Assembly (NCBI RefSeq): GCF_014243345.1
Contig: NZ_JACLZF010000002.1
Location: 1,426,001 to 1,490,000, forward strand
Source of the DNA: Robiginitalea sp. SC105
GTDB taxonomy: Bacteria; Bacteroidota; Bacteroidia; Flavobacteriales; Flavobacteriaceae
Reading direction: 5' to 3'
DNA: 64,000 nucleotides
Shown here: positions 56,870-64,000 of the stretch, one piece after another
Layout: each line of letters opens with the position of its first letter
Numbering within the stretch: position 1 is the first letter of the stretch
The notes under the pieces: generated by a model
Databases searched by the model: none
Seen by the model: only the letters and a program-made list of their open reading frames with translations
What the model was told of the DNA's origin: nothing
Made by a program: the position numbers and the translations under genes

Positions 56870-58294
56870 ATGAGTGTTACTGCGAATTCCGTATGGAAGA
56901 ATTGTTTGGCTTTCATAGAAGACAACATCCAACCGCAGGCATTCAAAACCTGGTTTGTTCCGATCAAGCCGGTCAAGCTCTCCGAGAAGGCCCTGAGCAT
57001 CCAGGTACCCAGTAAATTTTTCTACGAATGGCTCGAGGAGCACTACGTCAAACTGCTTAAGGTAGCCCTGACCCGGGAACTGGGGGAGGGCGCCAAACTG
57101 GTCTATGTGATCCGAATGGAGAATACCTATGGGAACCGGGAGCCATTCACCGAAAAAATACCCAGCGCCAACAGAGGACAAATGACGCCCCAGGAGATGG
57201 ACGTGCCGATAAAATCCAAGAACCCGGAATTGAAGAATCCCTTCGTGATTCCAGGTATCCGGAATATCAAAATCGAGTCCCAGCTGAACCCGAGCTACAA
57301 CTTTGAGAATTTCCTGGAAGGAGATTCCAACCGGCTTGCGCGGTCTGCGGGCATGGCGGTTGCCAACAAACCGGGGGGGACCTCGTTCAACCCGTTGCTC
57401 GTTTTCGGGGGGGTGGGTCTGGGAAAAACCCACCTGGCACATGCCATAGGGGTCGAAATCAAGGATAAATACCCGGAGCGGACCGTACTCTACATCTCGG
57501 CCGAAAAATTTACCCAGCAATACATCGAGTCCGTCAAAAAAAATACCCGGAACGATTTCATCCATTTCTATCAGCTGATCGATGTGCTGATCATCGATGA
57601 CGTGCAGTTCCTTTCCGGTAAATCCGGTACGCAGGATGTCTTTTTCCATATTTTCAACCACCTGCATCAGAACGGCAAACAGGTTATCCTTACCTCGGAC
57701 AAGGCACCGGTAGACATGCAGGACATCGAGCAGCGTTTGCTGTCCCGGTTCAAATGGGGCTTATCTGCGGAATTGCAGAGTCCCGACTATGAAACCCGGG
57801 TATGTATCCTGAAGAACAAATTATACCGGGACGGGGTGGAAATGCCCGAGGAAATCGTGGATTACGTCGCCAAGCACATCAAAACGAACATCCGGGAACT
57901 GGAAGGCGCCATCATCTCCCTGATTGCCCAGTCTTCCTTTAACAAGAAGGAAGTGACCCTTGACCTGGCCCAGCAAGTCGTCGAGAAGTTTGTCAAGAAC
58001 ACCAAACGGGAAGTGTCCATCGATTATATACAGAAGGTCGTTTCGGATTACTTTGAGATGGATGTTGCCACGCTGCAGTCCAAAACACGGAAGCGCCATA
58101 TTGTACAGGCCCGGCAACTTGCCATGTTCTTTGCCAAGAAATTCACCAAGGCTTCCCTGGCCAGTATCGGTTCCCAAATTGGAAAACGTGACCACGCCAC
58201 CGTATTGCACGCCTGCAAAACGGTCGATAACCTGGCGGAAACCGATAAGCAGTTCCGCAAATACATCGAAGACCTCACCAAGAAATTCTCCTGA
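56870..58294 (+). CDS. dnaA: Chromosomal replication initiator protein DnaA
   Basis: 474 residues. Domain I (about 1-85), a short linker, AAA+ domain III with Walker A GGVGLGKT (180-187) and Walker B VLIIDDVQFLSGK, and domain IV with the DnaA signature KRDHATVLHACKTV. DnaA binds oriC and melts it. The upstream gap has runs of A and T but I find no cluster of DnaA boxes (TTATCCACA), so the origin may lie elsewhere, as in many Bacteroidota. A near-consensus CATATTTG box is at about 56780. Confidence 0.98.
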   Translation: MSVTANSVWKNCLAFIEDNIQPQAFKTWFVPIKPVKLSEKALSIQVPSKFFYEWLEEHYVKLLKVALTRELGEGAKLVYVIRMENTYGNREPFTEKIPSANRGQMTPQEMDVPIKSKNPELKNPFVIPGIRNIKIESQLNPSYNFENFLEGDSNRLARSAGMAVANKPGGTSFNPLLVFGGVGLGKTHLAHAIGVEIKDKYPERTVLYISAEKFTQQYIESVKKNTRNDFIHFYQLIDVLIIDDVQFLSGKSGTQDVFFHIFNHLHQNGKQVILTSDKAPVDMQDIEQRLLSRFKWGLSAELQSPDYETRVCILKNKLYRDGVEMPEEIVDYVAKHIKTNIRELEGAIISLIAQSSFNKKEVTLDLAQQVVEKFVKNTKREVSIDYIQKVVSDYFEMDVATLQSKTRKRHIVQARQLAMFFAKKFTKASLASIGSQIGKRDHATVLHACKTVDNLAETDKQFRKYIEDLTKKFS

Positions 58295-58299
58295 CCGCC

Positions 58300-58755
58300 A
58301 TGCCGGCCCGGATACTGATGGTCTGCCTGGGCAATATCTGCCGGTCCCCCCTGGCCGAAGGGATCTTCGCGTCCAAGGCATCCCCCACACATTTTAAGGT
58401 AGATTCCGCCGGCACCGCCGGTTATCACGTGGGCAACCCCCCTGATCCGCGGTCCGTGGAAGTTGCGGCCCGCCATGGGATCGACATCAGCGGACAGCGC
58501 TGCCGGCGCTTTACGGTTGACGATTTTGACTATTTTGACCATATATTTGCCATGGACCTTGAAAACCTGGCAAACATCCGCAATCTGGCGCGGGACGATC
58601 GGGATCTGGCAAAAGTGAGCCTGTTGCTCCAGGCGGGAGGACAGGGAAAACGGGAAGTTCCCGACCCTTATTACGGCGGGAAGGACGGATTTGAAAAAGT
58701 CTACCGGATGATCGATACCGCCTGTGATCACATCCTTAGGGAATACCTTACCTGA
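58300..58755 (+). CDS. Low-molecular-weight protein tyrosine phosphatase
   Basis: 151 residues. The active-site loop VCLGNICRSPLAEG (8-21, Cys9 and Arg14) and the catalytic acid in VPDPYYGG (about residue 126) are intact. These proteins dephosphorylate tyrosines, for instance on polysaccharide-export kinases, or arsenate; no kinase gene is adjacent. It follows dnaA by five bases, a neighbourhood common in Flavobacteriaceae. Confidence 0.94.
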   Translation: MPARILMVCLGNICRSPLAEGIFASKASPTHFKVDSAGTAGYHVGNPPDPRSVEVAARHGIDISGQRCRRFTVDDFDYFDHIFAMDLENLANIRNLARDDRDLAKVSLLLQAGGQGKREVPDPYYGGKDGFEKVYRMIDTACDHILREYLT

Positions 58756-58760
58756 CCAAA

Positions 58761-59486
58761 TTGGAAACGGACCAAACACCATACGGAAAACTCTACCTTA
58801 TCCCCACCCTGCTGGGCGATAACGAGCCCCTGGTGGTGTTGCCGCTGACCGTGAAACAAACGGTGGAACAGCTGAGCCATTTTATCGTGGAGAACGAACG
58901 GTCAGCCCGGAGGTTTATCAAAAAAATCACCCCCCGTAAATCCCAGGATTCCCTCAAAATTTATCCGCTCAACAAATACACGGAACCGGCCGCCATCCCG
59001 CAGTACCTGGAACCCTGCCTGCAGGGGGTCCCCATGGGGCTCCTCTCCGAGGCCGGGTGCCCGGCCATTGCCGACCCGGGGTCTGAAATTGTATCCCTGG
59101 CCCACGACAAGGGGATTCAGGTAGTTCCCCTGGTGGGGCCTTCCTCCATCCTGCTGGCGTTGATGGCCAGCGGCCTGAATGGCCAGAACTTTTCGTTTAA
59201 CGGGTATTTGCCTATAGATCCGGCAGAAAGGCGCCGGGCCCTGAAGGCCCTTGAAAAAAGGTCGGCAGAGCTGGGGCAGTCCCAGTTTTTCATGGAAACC
59301 CCCTACCGGAATGAAAAACTTGTGGAAGACTTGCTCAGGACCCTCCGCGGGGACACGCGGTTATGCATTGCCGCCGATCTGACCCTGGGCAGCGAATTCG
59401 TGAAGACGTGCCGGGTCGCAGACTGGAAAGGGCATTTGCCTGAACTCAACAAAAGGCCGGCAATTTTCGGTATCCACGCGGCATAG
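58761..59486 (+). CDS. SAM-dependent methyltransferase of the tetrapyrrole/RsmI-like family
   Basis: 241 residues from TTG 58761; no ATG fits at the N-terminus. Tetrapyrrole methylase fold: GKLYLIPTLLGDN at the start, LLSEAGCPAIADPGSEIV and VVPLVGPSSILLALMASG, the glycine and proline pattern of RsmI. RsmI methylates C1402 ribose in 16S rRNA; this form, found in Bacteroidota, is a divergent relative whose substrate is not fixed. It follows the phosphatase gene by five bases. Confidence 0.88.
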   Translation: METDQTPYGKLYLIPTLLGDNEPLVVLPLTVKQTVEQLSHFIVENERSARRFIKKITPRKSQDSLKIYPLNKYTEPAAIPQYLEPCLQGVPMGLLSEAGCPAIADPGSEIVSLAHDKGIQVVPLVGPSSILLALMASGLNGQNFSFNGYLPIDPAERRRALKALEKRSAELGQSQFFMETPYRNEKLVEDLLRTLRGDTRLCIAADLTLGSEFVKTCRVADWKGHLPELNKRPAIFGIHAA

Positions 59487-59558
59487 TCACACCCTGAACA
59501 CCCTATCCTGGAGAAGGAAATTTGCGCTATGCAGCGCGCCAAACTCTTTTGAATGGGC

Positions 59559-60200
59559 TCAGAAAAGGACCTTGGGGTTCTGTTCGGCCAGGATTTCCGA
59601 CATATCGTAGCCCTTGAATTTGCGGAGGTAGTAGGTGATGCTGGTGCCATAGGCATCCACGACATCCATGGATCCCCAGCTCCGCAGGTATTTCTTGACG
59701 TTTCCTGCTCCTGCAAGGTGCGCGGCGGCGAGGATCCCCGATTCGGTTACCTCCACCCCATTGATCCGTTTTCCGACAAACCTGGGGATATCCCTGCGAA
59801 GGATCCACTTGTTGCGGGCGAGGTTGGTGGCAAAGGCCTTCTCCTGCAATTCCGGCGTTTCCAGGAATTTGGTGGCATTGTATACCCCCATGAGCTGCAG
59901 GGTGCCGATGCCGAACTGATACTTTCCTAGATAGCCAAGGGTGTTGGTGGTGAAGTAATCCCCTCCGGACTCCTTAAAGGCAAGCGCCTCCCTGAAGCCT
60001 ATAAAACTGGTGCCTGCATAGGGGATTCGAGGGTATAGGGCCGGAATCGATACTTCCTGTTCCGGGTAGCTGAACGGTTCTGATTCGGTCACCACCAGGG
60101 ATTCCGGTACGCGGACGTCCTCACTGGCTGAATCCGCATCAAAACTCGCTAAAACAAAGATCATGACAAGAGGACTAATGAAACCAATCCATCTTTTCAT
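59559..60200 (-). CDS. Exported lytic transglycosylase/lysozyme-like protein
   Basis: 213 residues with a signal peptide (residues 1-25, GFISPLVMIFVLASFDADSA). The core contains FREALAFKESGGDYFTTN with a Glu as candidate catalytic residue, GYLGKYQFGIGTLQLM and ILAAAHLAGAGNVKKYL, the pattern of lysozyme-like/transglycosylase proteins that cleave peptidoglycan. A cell-wall link fits its neighbour mltG, which starts 152 bases further on the same strand. The exact family is not recognised with certainty. Confidence 0.8.
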   Translation of the reverse strand: MKRWIGFISPLVMIFVLASFDADSASEDVRVPESLVVTESEPFSYPEQEVSIPALYPRIPYAGTSFIGFREALAFKESGGDYFTTNTLGYLGKYQFGIGTLQLMGVYNATKFLETPELQEKAFATNLARNKWILRRDIPRFVGKRINGVEVTESGILAAAHLAGAGNVKKYLRSWGSMDVVDAYGTSITYYLRKFKGYDMSEILAEQNPKVLF

Positions 60201-60351
60201 ACTAGTGCTTTCTTAAGACTTCCGGAACCAGCATGGGTTCCTGCTTAAATTTCTCTAGGCAAAGATACGCCCGGCACCCCAGCCACAACCCAAGATTTTC
60301 ATAAAATGAGCCAAAAACTGGTTAAAACGTTTAAAAAGATCGGGGAATGAC

Positions 60352-61395
60352 CTACCGGCGGATATTCATCGAATTGATCCAGCGGATGTACTGCTCTTTA
60401 TTTCGGTTGTGTTGTGCAAGAGTTTTCGCAAACTGGTGGTAGCCAAAGTTCTCGGTGTCGGCCACCATGTAGAGATATTCATGGGACTCCGGGTTGAGGA
60501 CAGCGTCGATGGCGGAAATATCCGGCATGAAAATTGGCCCCGGGGGCACACCGCCGTATTTGTAGGTGTTGTAGGGGGAATCCAGTTCCAGGTCCCGGTA
60601 CAATACCCTCTTGATAATCGTATCGAAGTTGCCGCTGGTCTTCTTGATGGCATAGATCACCGTGGGGTCCGCCTGCAGGGCCATACCCTGACGGAGCCGG
60701 TTGAGGTAGAGACCGGCAACCCGGGGCCGCTCCTCCGGTTTGGCCGTTTCCTTGTGGACGATGGATGCCAGGGCGATAACCTCTTCTGGTTCCAGCCCAA
60801 TTTCCCTGGCTTTGGCAAGCCGTTCCGCACTCCAGAATCGCTCGTATTCCTGCAGCATCCGCTGCCTGAATTCCTCTGCCCCGGTATTCCAGAAAAACTC
60901 ATAACTGTTCGGTATATACGGCAGGAGGGCCTGGTCCTGGGTCCAGCCATGGGCCCCGAGAAAGGACGGGTCCGTAAAAGCGGCGAGGAGCCCGGCGCTG
61001 TCGGCTTCGATCTGGTCCGCTATGCGCCCCGCCAGGGAGGCCGGGGTTTCCTGGTTGTTGAAGGATACGCGCACCGGGGTATTGGCGGATCGTAGCGAAT
61101 TGACAATTTCATTGTTGTTCATCCCTTTTCGGACGGGATATTTTCCCGGGCGGATATTTCCGGGGTATTTTTTCTGGCGGGCAACCGCATCAAAGGTTTC
61201 CGGGTCCGCCAGCAGCGGGTCCAGCTGTGCGCGTACCTCCTGGTAGGAAGCATCCGTCGGGATATACAGGTAGGCCACCTCGTTTTCAAAGGCGGTATTC
61301 GGCGTAAAGAGCGCCCGGTAGACCATAAACGCAAAATATCCAGCCACAACCAGGCCGCCCAGTAATACGATAAGGAGGATTCGTCTACGATACAT
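60352..61395 (-). CDS. mltG: Endolytic murein transglycosylase MltG (YceG)
   Basis: 347 residues from ATG 61395, within the last codons of the GNAT gene (stop 61385); longer in-frame starts lie deep in that gene. One N-terminal membrane helix (ILLIVLLGGLVVAGYFAFMV), then a LysM-like region and the YceG catalytic domain with Glu in SIVHKETAKPEERPR and ADPTVIYA. MltG cuts nascent glycan strands and sets their length, probably acting with peptidoglycan synthases. It is part of the dapF-GNAT-mltG leftward run. Confidence 0.95.
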   Translation of the reverse strand: MYRRRILLIVLLGGLVVAGYFAFMVYRALFTPNTAFENEVAYLYIPTDASYQEVRAQLDPLLADPETFDAVARQKKYPGNIRPGKYPVRKGMNNNEIVNSLRSANTPVRVSFNNQETPASLAGRIADQIEADSAGLLAAFTDPSFLGAHGWTQDQALLPYIPNSYEFFWNTGAEEFRQRMLQEYERFWSAERLAKAREIGLEPEEVIALASIVHKETAKPEERPRVAGLYLNRLRQGMALQADPTVIYAIKKTSGNFDTIIKRVLYRDLELDSPYNTYKYGGVPPGPIFMPDISAIDAVLNPESHEYLYMVADTENFGYHQFAKTLAQHNRNKEQYIRWINSMNIRR

Positions 61396-61915
61396 CCGGA
61401 TTGATATTTTGGAGGAATATTTCGTCCTGGAAACCGCCCGCCGTCCGGATCCAGTCCTTGCGGACCCCGGATTCCAGGAACCCGGCTTTTTTGAACACCT
61501 GCAGGCTCGCAGGGTTCCCCGCTCCCACCCCGGCGTATACCTGGTGCAGCCCCAATACCCTGAAAGCGTATTCACAAACCAGGCGGATGGCCTCCCCTCC
61601 ATAACCCCGGTTCCGCGCCCCGGCATCGGAGATCACGATCCCGAGTCCCGCCCGCTGGTGTTTCGGGTCAAAATCGAACAGGTCGATTAGTCCGATGCAG
61701 CGGTGGTCCTGCCGGCAAATAGCCAGGCGGAGTTGTTTGGCTTCGTAAATATCCCGGTGGGCACCATCGAGGTACTGCCGGAGCACCTTGCGCGAATAAG
61801 GGGTCAGTGTCCCGCTGATCTCCCAGACCTCCGGGTCGTTTTCGAGGACATAGAGGAATTCCAGGTCTTCCGGCTCCAGCGCCCGCAAACGAATATTCTC
61901 CCCTTGCAGCTTCAC
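61385..61915 (-). CDS. GNAT family N-acetyltransferase (RimJ/RimL-like)
   Basis: 176 residues. RimJ/RimL-type GNAT: starts LQGENIRLRALEPEDLEFLY; the acetyl-CoA loop is in GIVISDAGARNRGYGGEAIR with the RGYG pattern. The acceptor is unknown. It overlaps dapF at its start (ATGA) and mltG at its end, so the three are translationally coupled. Confidence 0.93.
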   Translation of the reverse strand: MKLQGENIRLRALEPEDLEFLYVLENDPEVWEISGTLTPYSRKVLRQYLDGAHRDIYEAKQLRLAICRQDHRCIGLIDLFDFDPKHQRAGLGIVISDAGARNRGYGGEAIRLVCEYAFRVLGLHQVYAGVGAGNPASLQVFKKAGFLESGVRKDWIRTAGGFQDEIFLQNINPDVS

Positions 61916-62685
61916 GACAGCACCCCTTTAAAAACCTGTTTGGCAGGTCCCGTTAACCAAATATCCGTATATCCATTCTCCCCTTTGGAGAAGGTTACTT
62001 CCAGGGAGCCTCCACGGGTGCGGATCCGTGTCGTACCCCCCTTAGAACGACCGGTATGTTCCATGGCCAGGGCCACTGCCGTTACCCCGGTCCCGCAGGA
62101 ATAGGTCTCCGCCTCTACCCCCCGCTCGTAGGTCCGGACAAAGAATTCCCCTGGCCCGTCCGGTTCCACAAAATTGATGTTGCTGCCCCCTTCGCCGTAT
62201 AGCCCGAACCGGAGGCGCCGGCCTTCCCGGTCCACTTCGAAGTTTTCGAGGTTTTTTACGACCTGTACATGGTGGGGAGACCCTGTATCCAGGAAGCAGT
62301 ACTTCGGCTTTTTCTTTATTTCCGAAACATCCCCCATCCGCAGGGAGACCTTATCACCATTAAGCTTTGCGATGTGTCGGCCGTCGGAGGCGAAGAACTC
62401 ACAGGAGTCTTTGATGATACCGAGGTAGCGGGCAAAGGCCGTAATGCAGCGTCCGCCGTTGCCGCACATGCTCCCGGGTTTTCCGTCTGCGTTGAAGTAG
62501 ACCATCCGGAAATCCGCTGCCGGGGTATCCTCCAGGAGGATGAGCCCGTCGGCCCCGATCCCGAAGCGCCGGTGGCACAATCCGGAAATCCGATCCGCGT
62601 CGTCCACGGGAAACTTCCCGTCCCGGTTATCGACCAGGATAAAGTCATTTCCGGTTGCCTGGTATTTATAAAAATTCAGGTCCAT
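61912..62685 (-). CDS. dapF: Diaminopimelate epimerase
   Basis: 257 residues from ATG 62685 (an in-frame ATG at 62703 gives six extra residues). The two catalytic cysteines are C74 in MCGNGGRC and a second in SCGTGVTAV near residue 200. It interconverts LL- and meso-diaminopimelate, the last epimerisation before lysine and peptidoglycan synthesis. Its coupling with mltG fits the cell-wall theme; dapA is at 43.5-44.4 kb. Confidence 0.97.
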   Translation of the reverse strand: MDLNFYKYQATGNDFILVDNRDGKFPVDDADRISGLCHRRFGIGADGLILLEDTPAADFRMVYFNADGKPGSMCGNGGRCITAFARYLGIIKDSCEFFASDGRHIAKLNGDKVSLRMGDVSEIKKKPKYCFLDTGSPHHVQVVKNLENFEVDREGRRLRFGLYGEGGSNINFVEPDGPGEFFVRTYERGVEAETYSCGTGVTAVALAMEHTGRSKGGTTRIRTRGGSLEVTFSKGENGYTDIWLTGPAKQVFKGVLS

Positions 62686-62807
62686 CGCATGCGTTTCGGG
62701 CACAAATATACGTTTAAATCAGGGCCTCCGGCCCGTTAAAATGTCGTTAAACCAAAATATTTTGGCAGGTAATCCTGTAATTTTAGGGTACAAAAAGATT
62801 TAAGCCT

Positions 62808-64000
62808 ATGAAGCGTTTTGCCGGACTTTTCATCGTTGCGCTCCTGGCGGGGGCAACTACCCTGGGAGCCTATAAACTCTTTTTTGAACCCCGCGGGGGC
62901 TCCTACGCGGGGGACAGCAATGACAGCCTCCCCGTTTTTGCCACCAGCCATACCCCGGCTTTCACGTCAGGTTCGGGAATCGATGAGGCGGATTTTACGA
63001 TGGCTGCCGAAAATACGGTCAATGCGGTGGTCCACGTCAAGAACGTGACCCTGAGTCGCGGGGGCGGGAGCCTTCTGGAATTCCTCTATGGATATGAGGA
63101 GCGCGGCCGGCCCCAGGTGGGGACCGGCTCCGGGGTGATCATTTCCCCGGACGGCCATATCGTGACCAATAACCATGTGATCGCGCGGGCCAACCAGCTC
63201 ACCGTTACGCTGAACAACAACCGCACCTATGAGGCTGCGGTCATCGGCACGGATCCGAATACGGACATCGCCCTGATAAAAATTGACCCGGACCGGCCCC
63301 TTCCCTACCTGGCCTTCGGGGATTCCGACAATGTGCGGATCGGCGAATGGGTGCTCGCCGTGGGAAACCCGTTCAACCTGACCTCCACCGTTACAGCCGG
63401 GATCGTAAGCGCCAAAGCTCGCGACCTGGGCCGCAACCAGTCCTTTATACAGACGGATGCGGCGGTGAATCCGGGAAACAGCGGGGGTGCCCTGGTTAAT
63501 ACCAATGGCGACCTGATCGGCATCAACACAGCCATTACCTCCCAGACCGGTTCCTATATCGGGTACTCCTTTGCGGTGCCCAGCAATATCGCACGAAAGA
63601 TCGTGGAGGACCTGCTCGAATACGGGGATGTCCAGAAAGGCGTCATCGGCATTGAATCTCCCAACCTCAATACGCGGTATGCGGTGGAGAACGGGATAGA
63701 CGAAATAGACGGGGTCTACGTGGAAGGCGTTGAAGAGGATTCCGGGGCGGAACGGGCCGGTCTGCAGCACGGGGATATCATCCGGAAAGTCGACGATATC
63801 CGGGTCCGCAAACTAGCGGACCTGGTAGGTTACATCTCCACCAAGCGTCCCGGCGACCAGGTACAGGTAACACTGGAACGGGAGGGGGAGCAACAGGTTC
63901 TCCCCGTGGAGATCCGCGAACGGCAGACGGCTGTGGTGCCCCGAATGGGCGTTAAGGTAAAGAACCTTTCTGAAAAGGACCGGGAACGATACGGCACGGA
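62808..64000 (+). CDS. HtrA/DegP-like serine protease with PDZ domain (3' truncated by window edge)
   Basis: 397 codons are visible, and no stop occurs before base 64000. A hydrophobic N-terminus (FAGLFIVALLAGATTLGAY) is a signal or anchor. The trypsin-like domain has the full triad: His123 (IVTNNHVI), Asp153 (DPNTDIALI) and Ser225 (NPGNSGGALV). The PDZ domain follows (about 275-365, AGLQHGDIIRKVDDIRVRKL). HtrA proteins degrade or refold damaged periplasmic proteins. A second PDZ domain is expected in the missing part. The gene is transcribed divergently from dapF. Confidence 0.93.
   Translation, partial: MKRFAGLFIVALLAGATTLGAYKLFFEPRGGSYAGDSNDSLPVFATSHTPAFTSGSGIDEADFTMAAENTVNAVVHVKNVTLSRGGGSLLEFLYGYEERGRPQVGTGSGVIISPDGHIVTNNHVIARANQLTVTLNNNRTYEAAVIGTDPNTDIALIKIDPDRPLPYLAFGDSDNVRIGEWVLAVGNPFNLTSTVTAGIVSAKARDLGRNQSFIQTDAAVNPGNSGGALVNTNGDLIGINTAITSQTGSYIGYSFAVPSNIARKIVEDLLEYGDVQKGVIGIESPNLNTRYAVENGIDEIDGVYVEGVEEDSGAERAGLQHGDIIRKVDDIRVRKLADLVGYISTKRPGDQVQVTLEREGEQQVLPVEIRERQTAVVPRMGVKVKNLSEKDRERYGT

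Noticed and set aside
62967-63770. Open frame on the minus strand opposite the HtrA gene
   Set aside because: The plus strand carries an intact protease triad and PDZ domain across the same bases.

Overview
The window looks like chromosomal DNA of a marine-type flavobacterium (Bacteroidota, family Flavobacteriaceae) with unusually high GC for the group; Robiginitalea or a close relative is my best guess, by inference only. Reasons: type IX secretion proteins (PorP/SprF-like and PorD/DUF4835), the bacillithiol-linked protein YtxJ, a Bacteroidota-type omega subunit, many Bacteroidota lipoproteins, and promoter boxes of the Bacteroidota form TAnnTTTG instead of sigma-70 boxes. I see no insertion sequence, phage, CRISPR array, tRNA or rRNA. 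Gene density is high and no gene-free stretch exceeds about 300 bases; the longest, 6327-6597, holds the SRP RNA gene.

Layout. 1-8030: end of a membrane protein, two lipoproteins, an ABC-F ATPase, transaldolase, an SDR, the SRP RNA (ffs), glutaminyl cyclotransferase and a thioesterase. 8239-13055: the most accessory-looking part, with a LytTR regulator whose receiver lacks the phospho-acceptor Asp, a tiny lipoprotein made of four identical CATCDDIDMD units, a TPR histidine kinase with its response regulator, and an unknown protein. 13110-25197: glyA, fahA, a large lipoprotein, ytxJ, clpB, a TetR regulator, a PorP-SPOR fusion, a histidine phosphatase, a lipoprotein, smpB and pcm. 25287-32509: a nine-gene co-directional run (oxidoreductase, 3-hydroxyacyl-CoA dehydrogenase, DUF1015, YggS, an exonuclease, a K+ channel, miaA, gluconokinase), several genes overlapping by a few bases. 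32541-44965: a leftward block with a PhoR/OmpR-type two-component pair, coaE, a YbbR protein, a glycosyltransferase, fabI, recN, porD, coaBC, rpoZ, bamD, dapA and a DUF6913-like gene.

45045-54183: a 5'-nucleotidase split over two overlapping genes in reversed domain order; a sodium/solute symporter plus myo-inositol oxygenase pair that looks like inositol uptake and oxidation to glucuronate; ligA-prmC-GNAT; and ribD. 54176-64000: a HAD phosphatase, an EamA transporter, a YigZ protein, a thioesterase, dnaA with a tyrosine phosphatase and an RsmI-like methyltransferase, a muramidase-like protein, mltG-GNAT-dapF, and an HtrA/DegP protease that runs off the right edge.

The best candidate for something undescribed is the 8.2-13.1 kb regulatory cluster, above all the repeat lipoprotein at 9112-9375, where the repeat is conserved in protein while its codons vary only synonymously.
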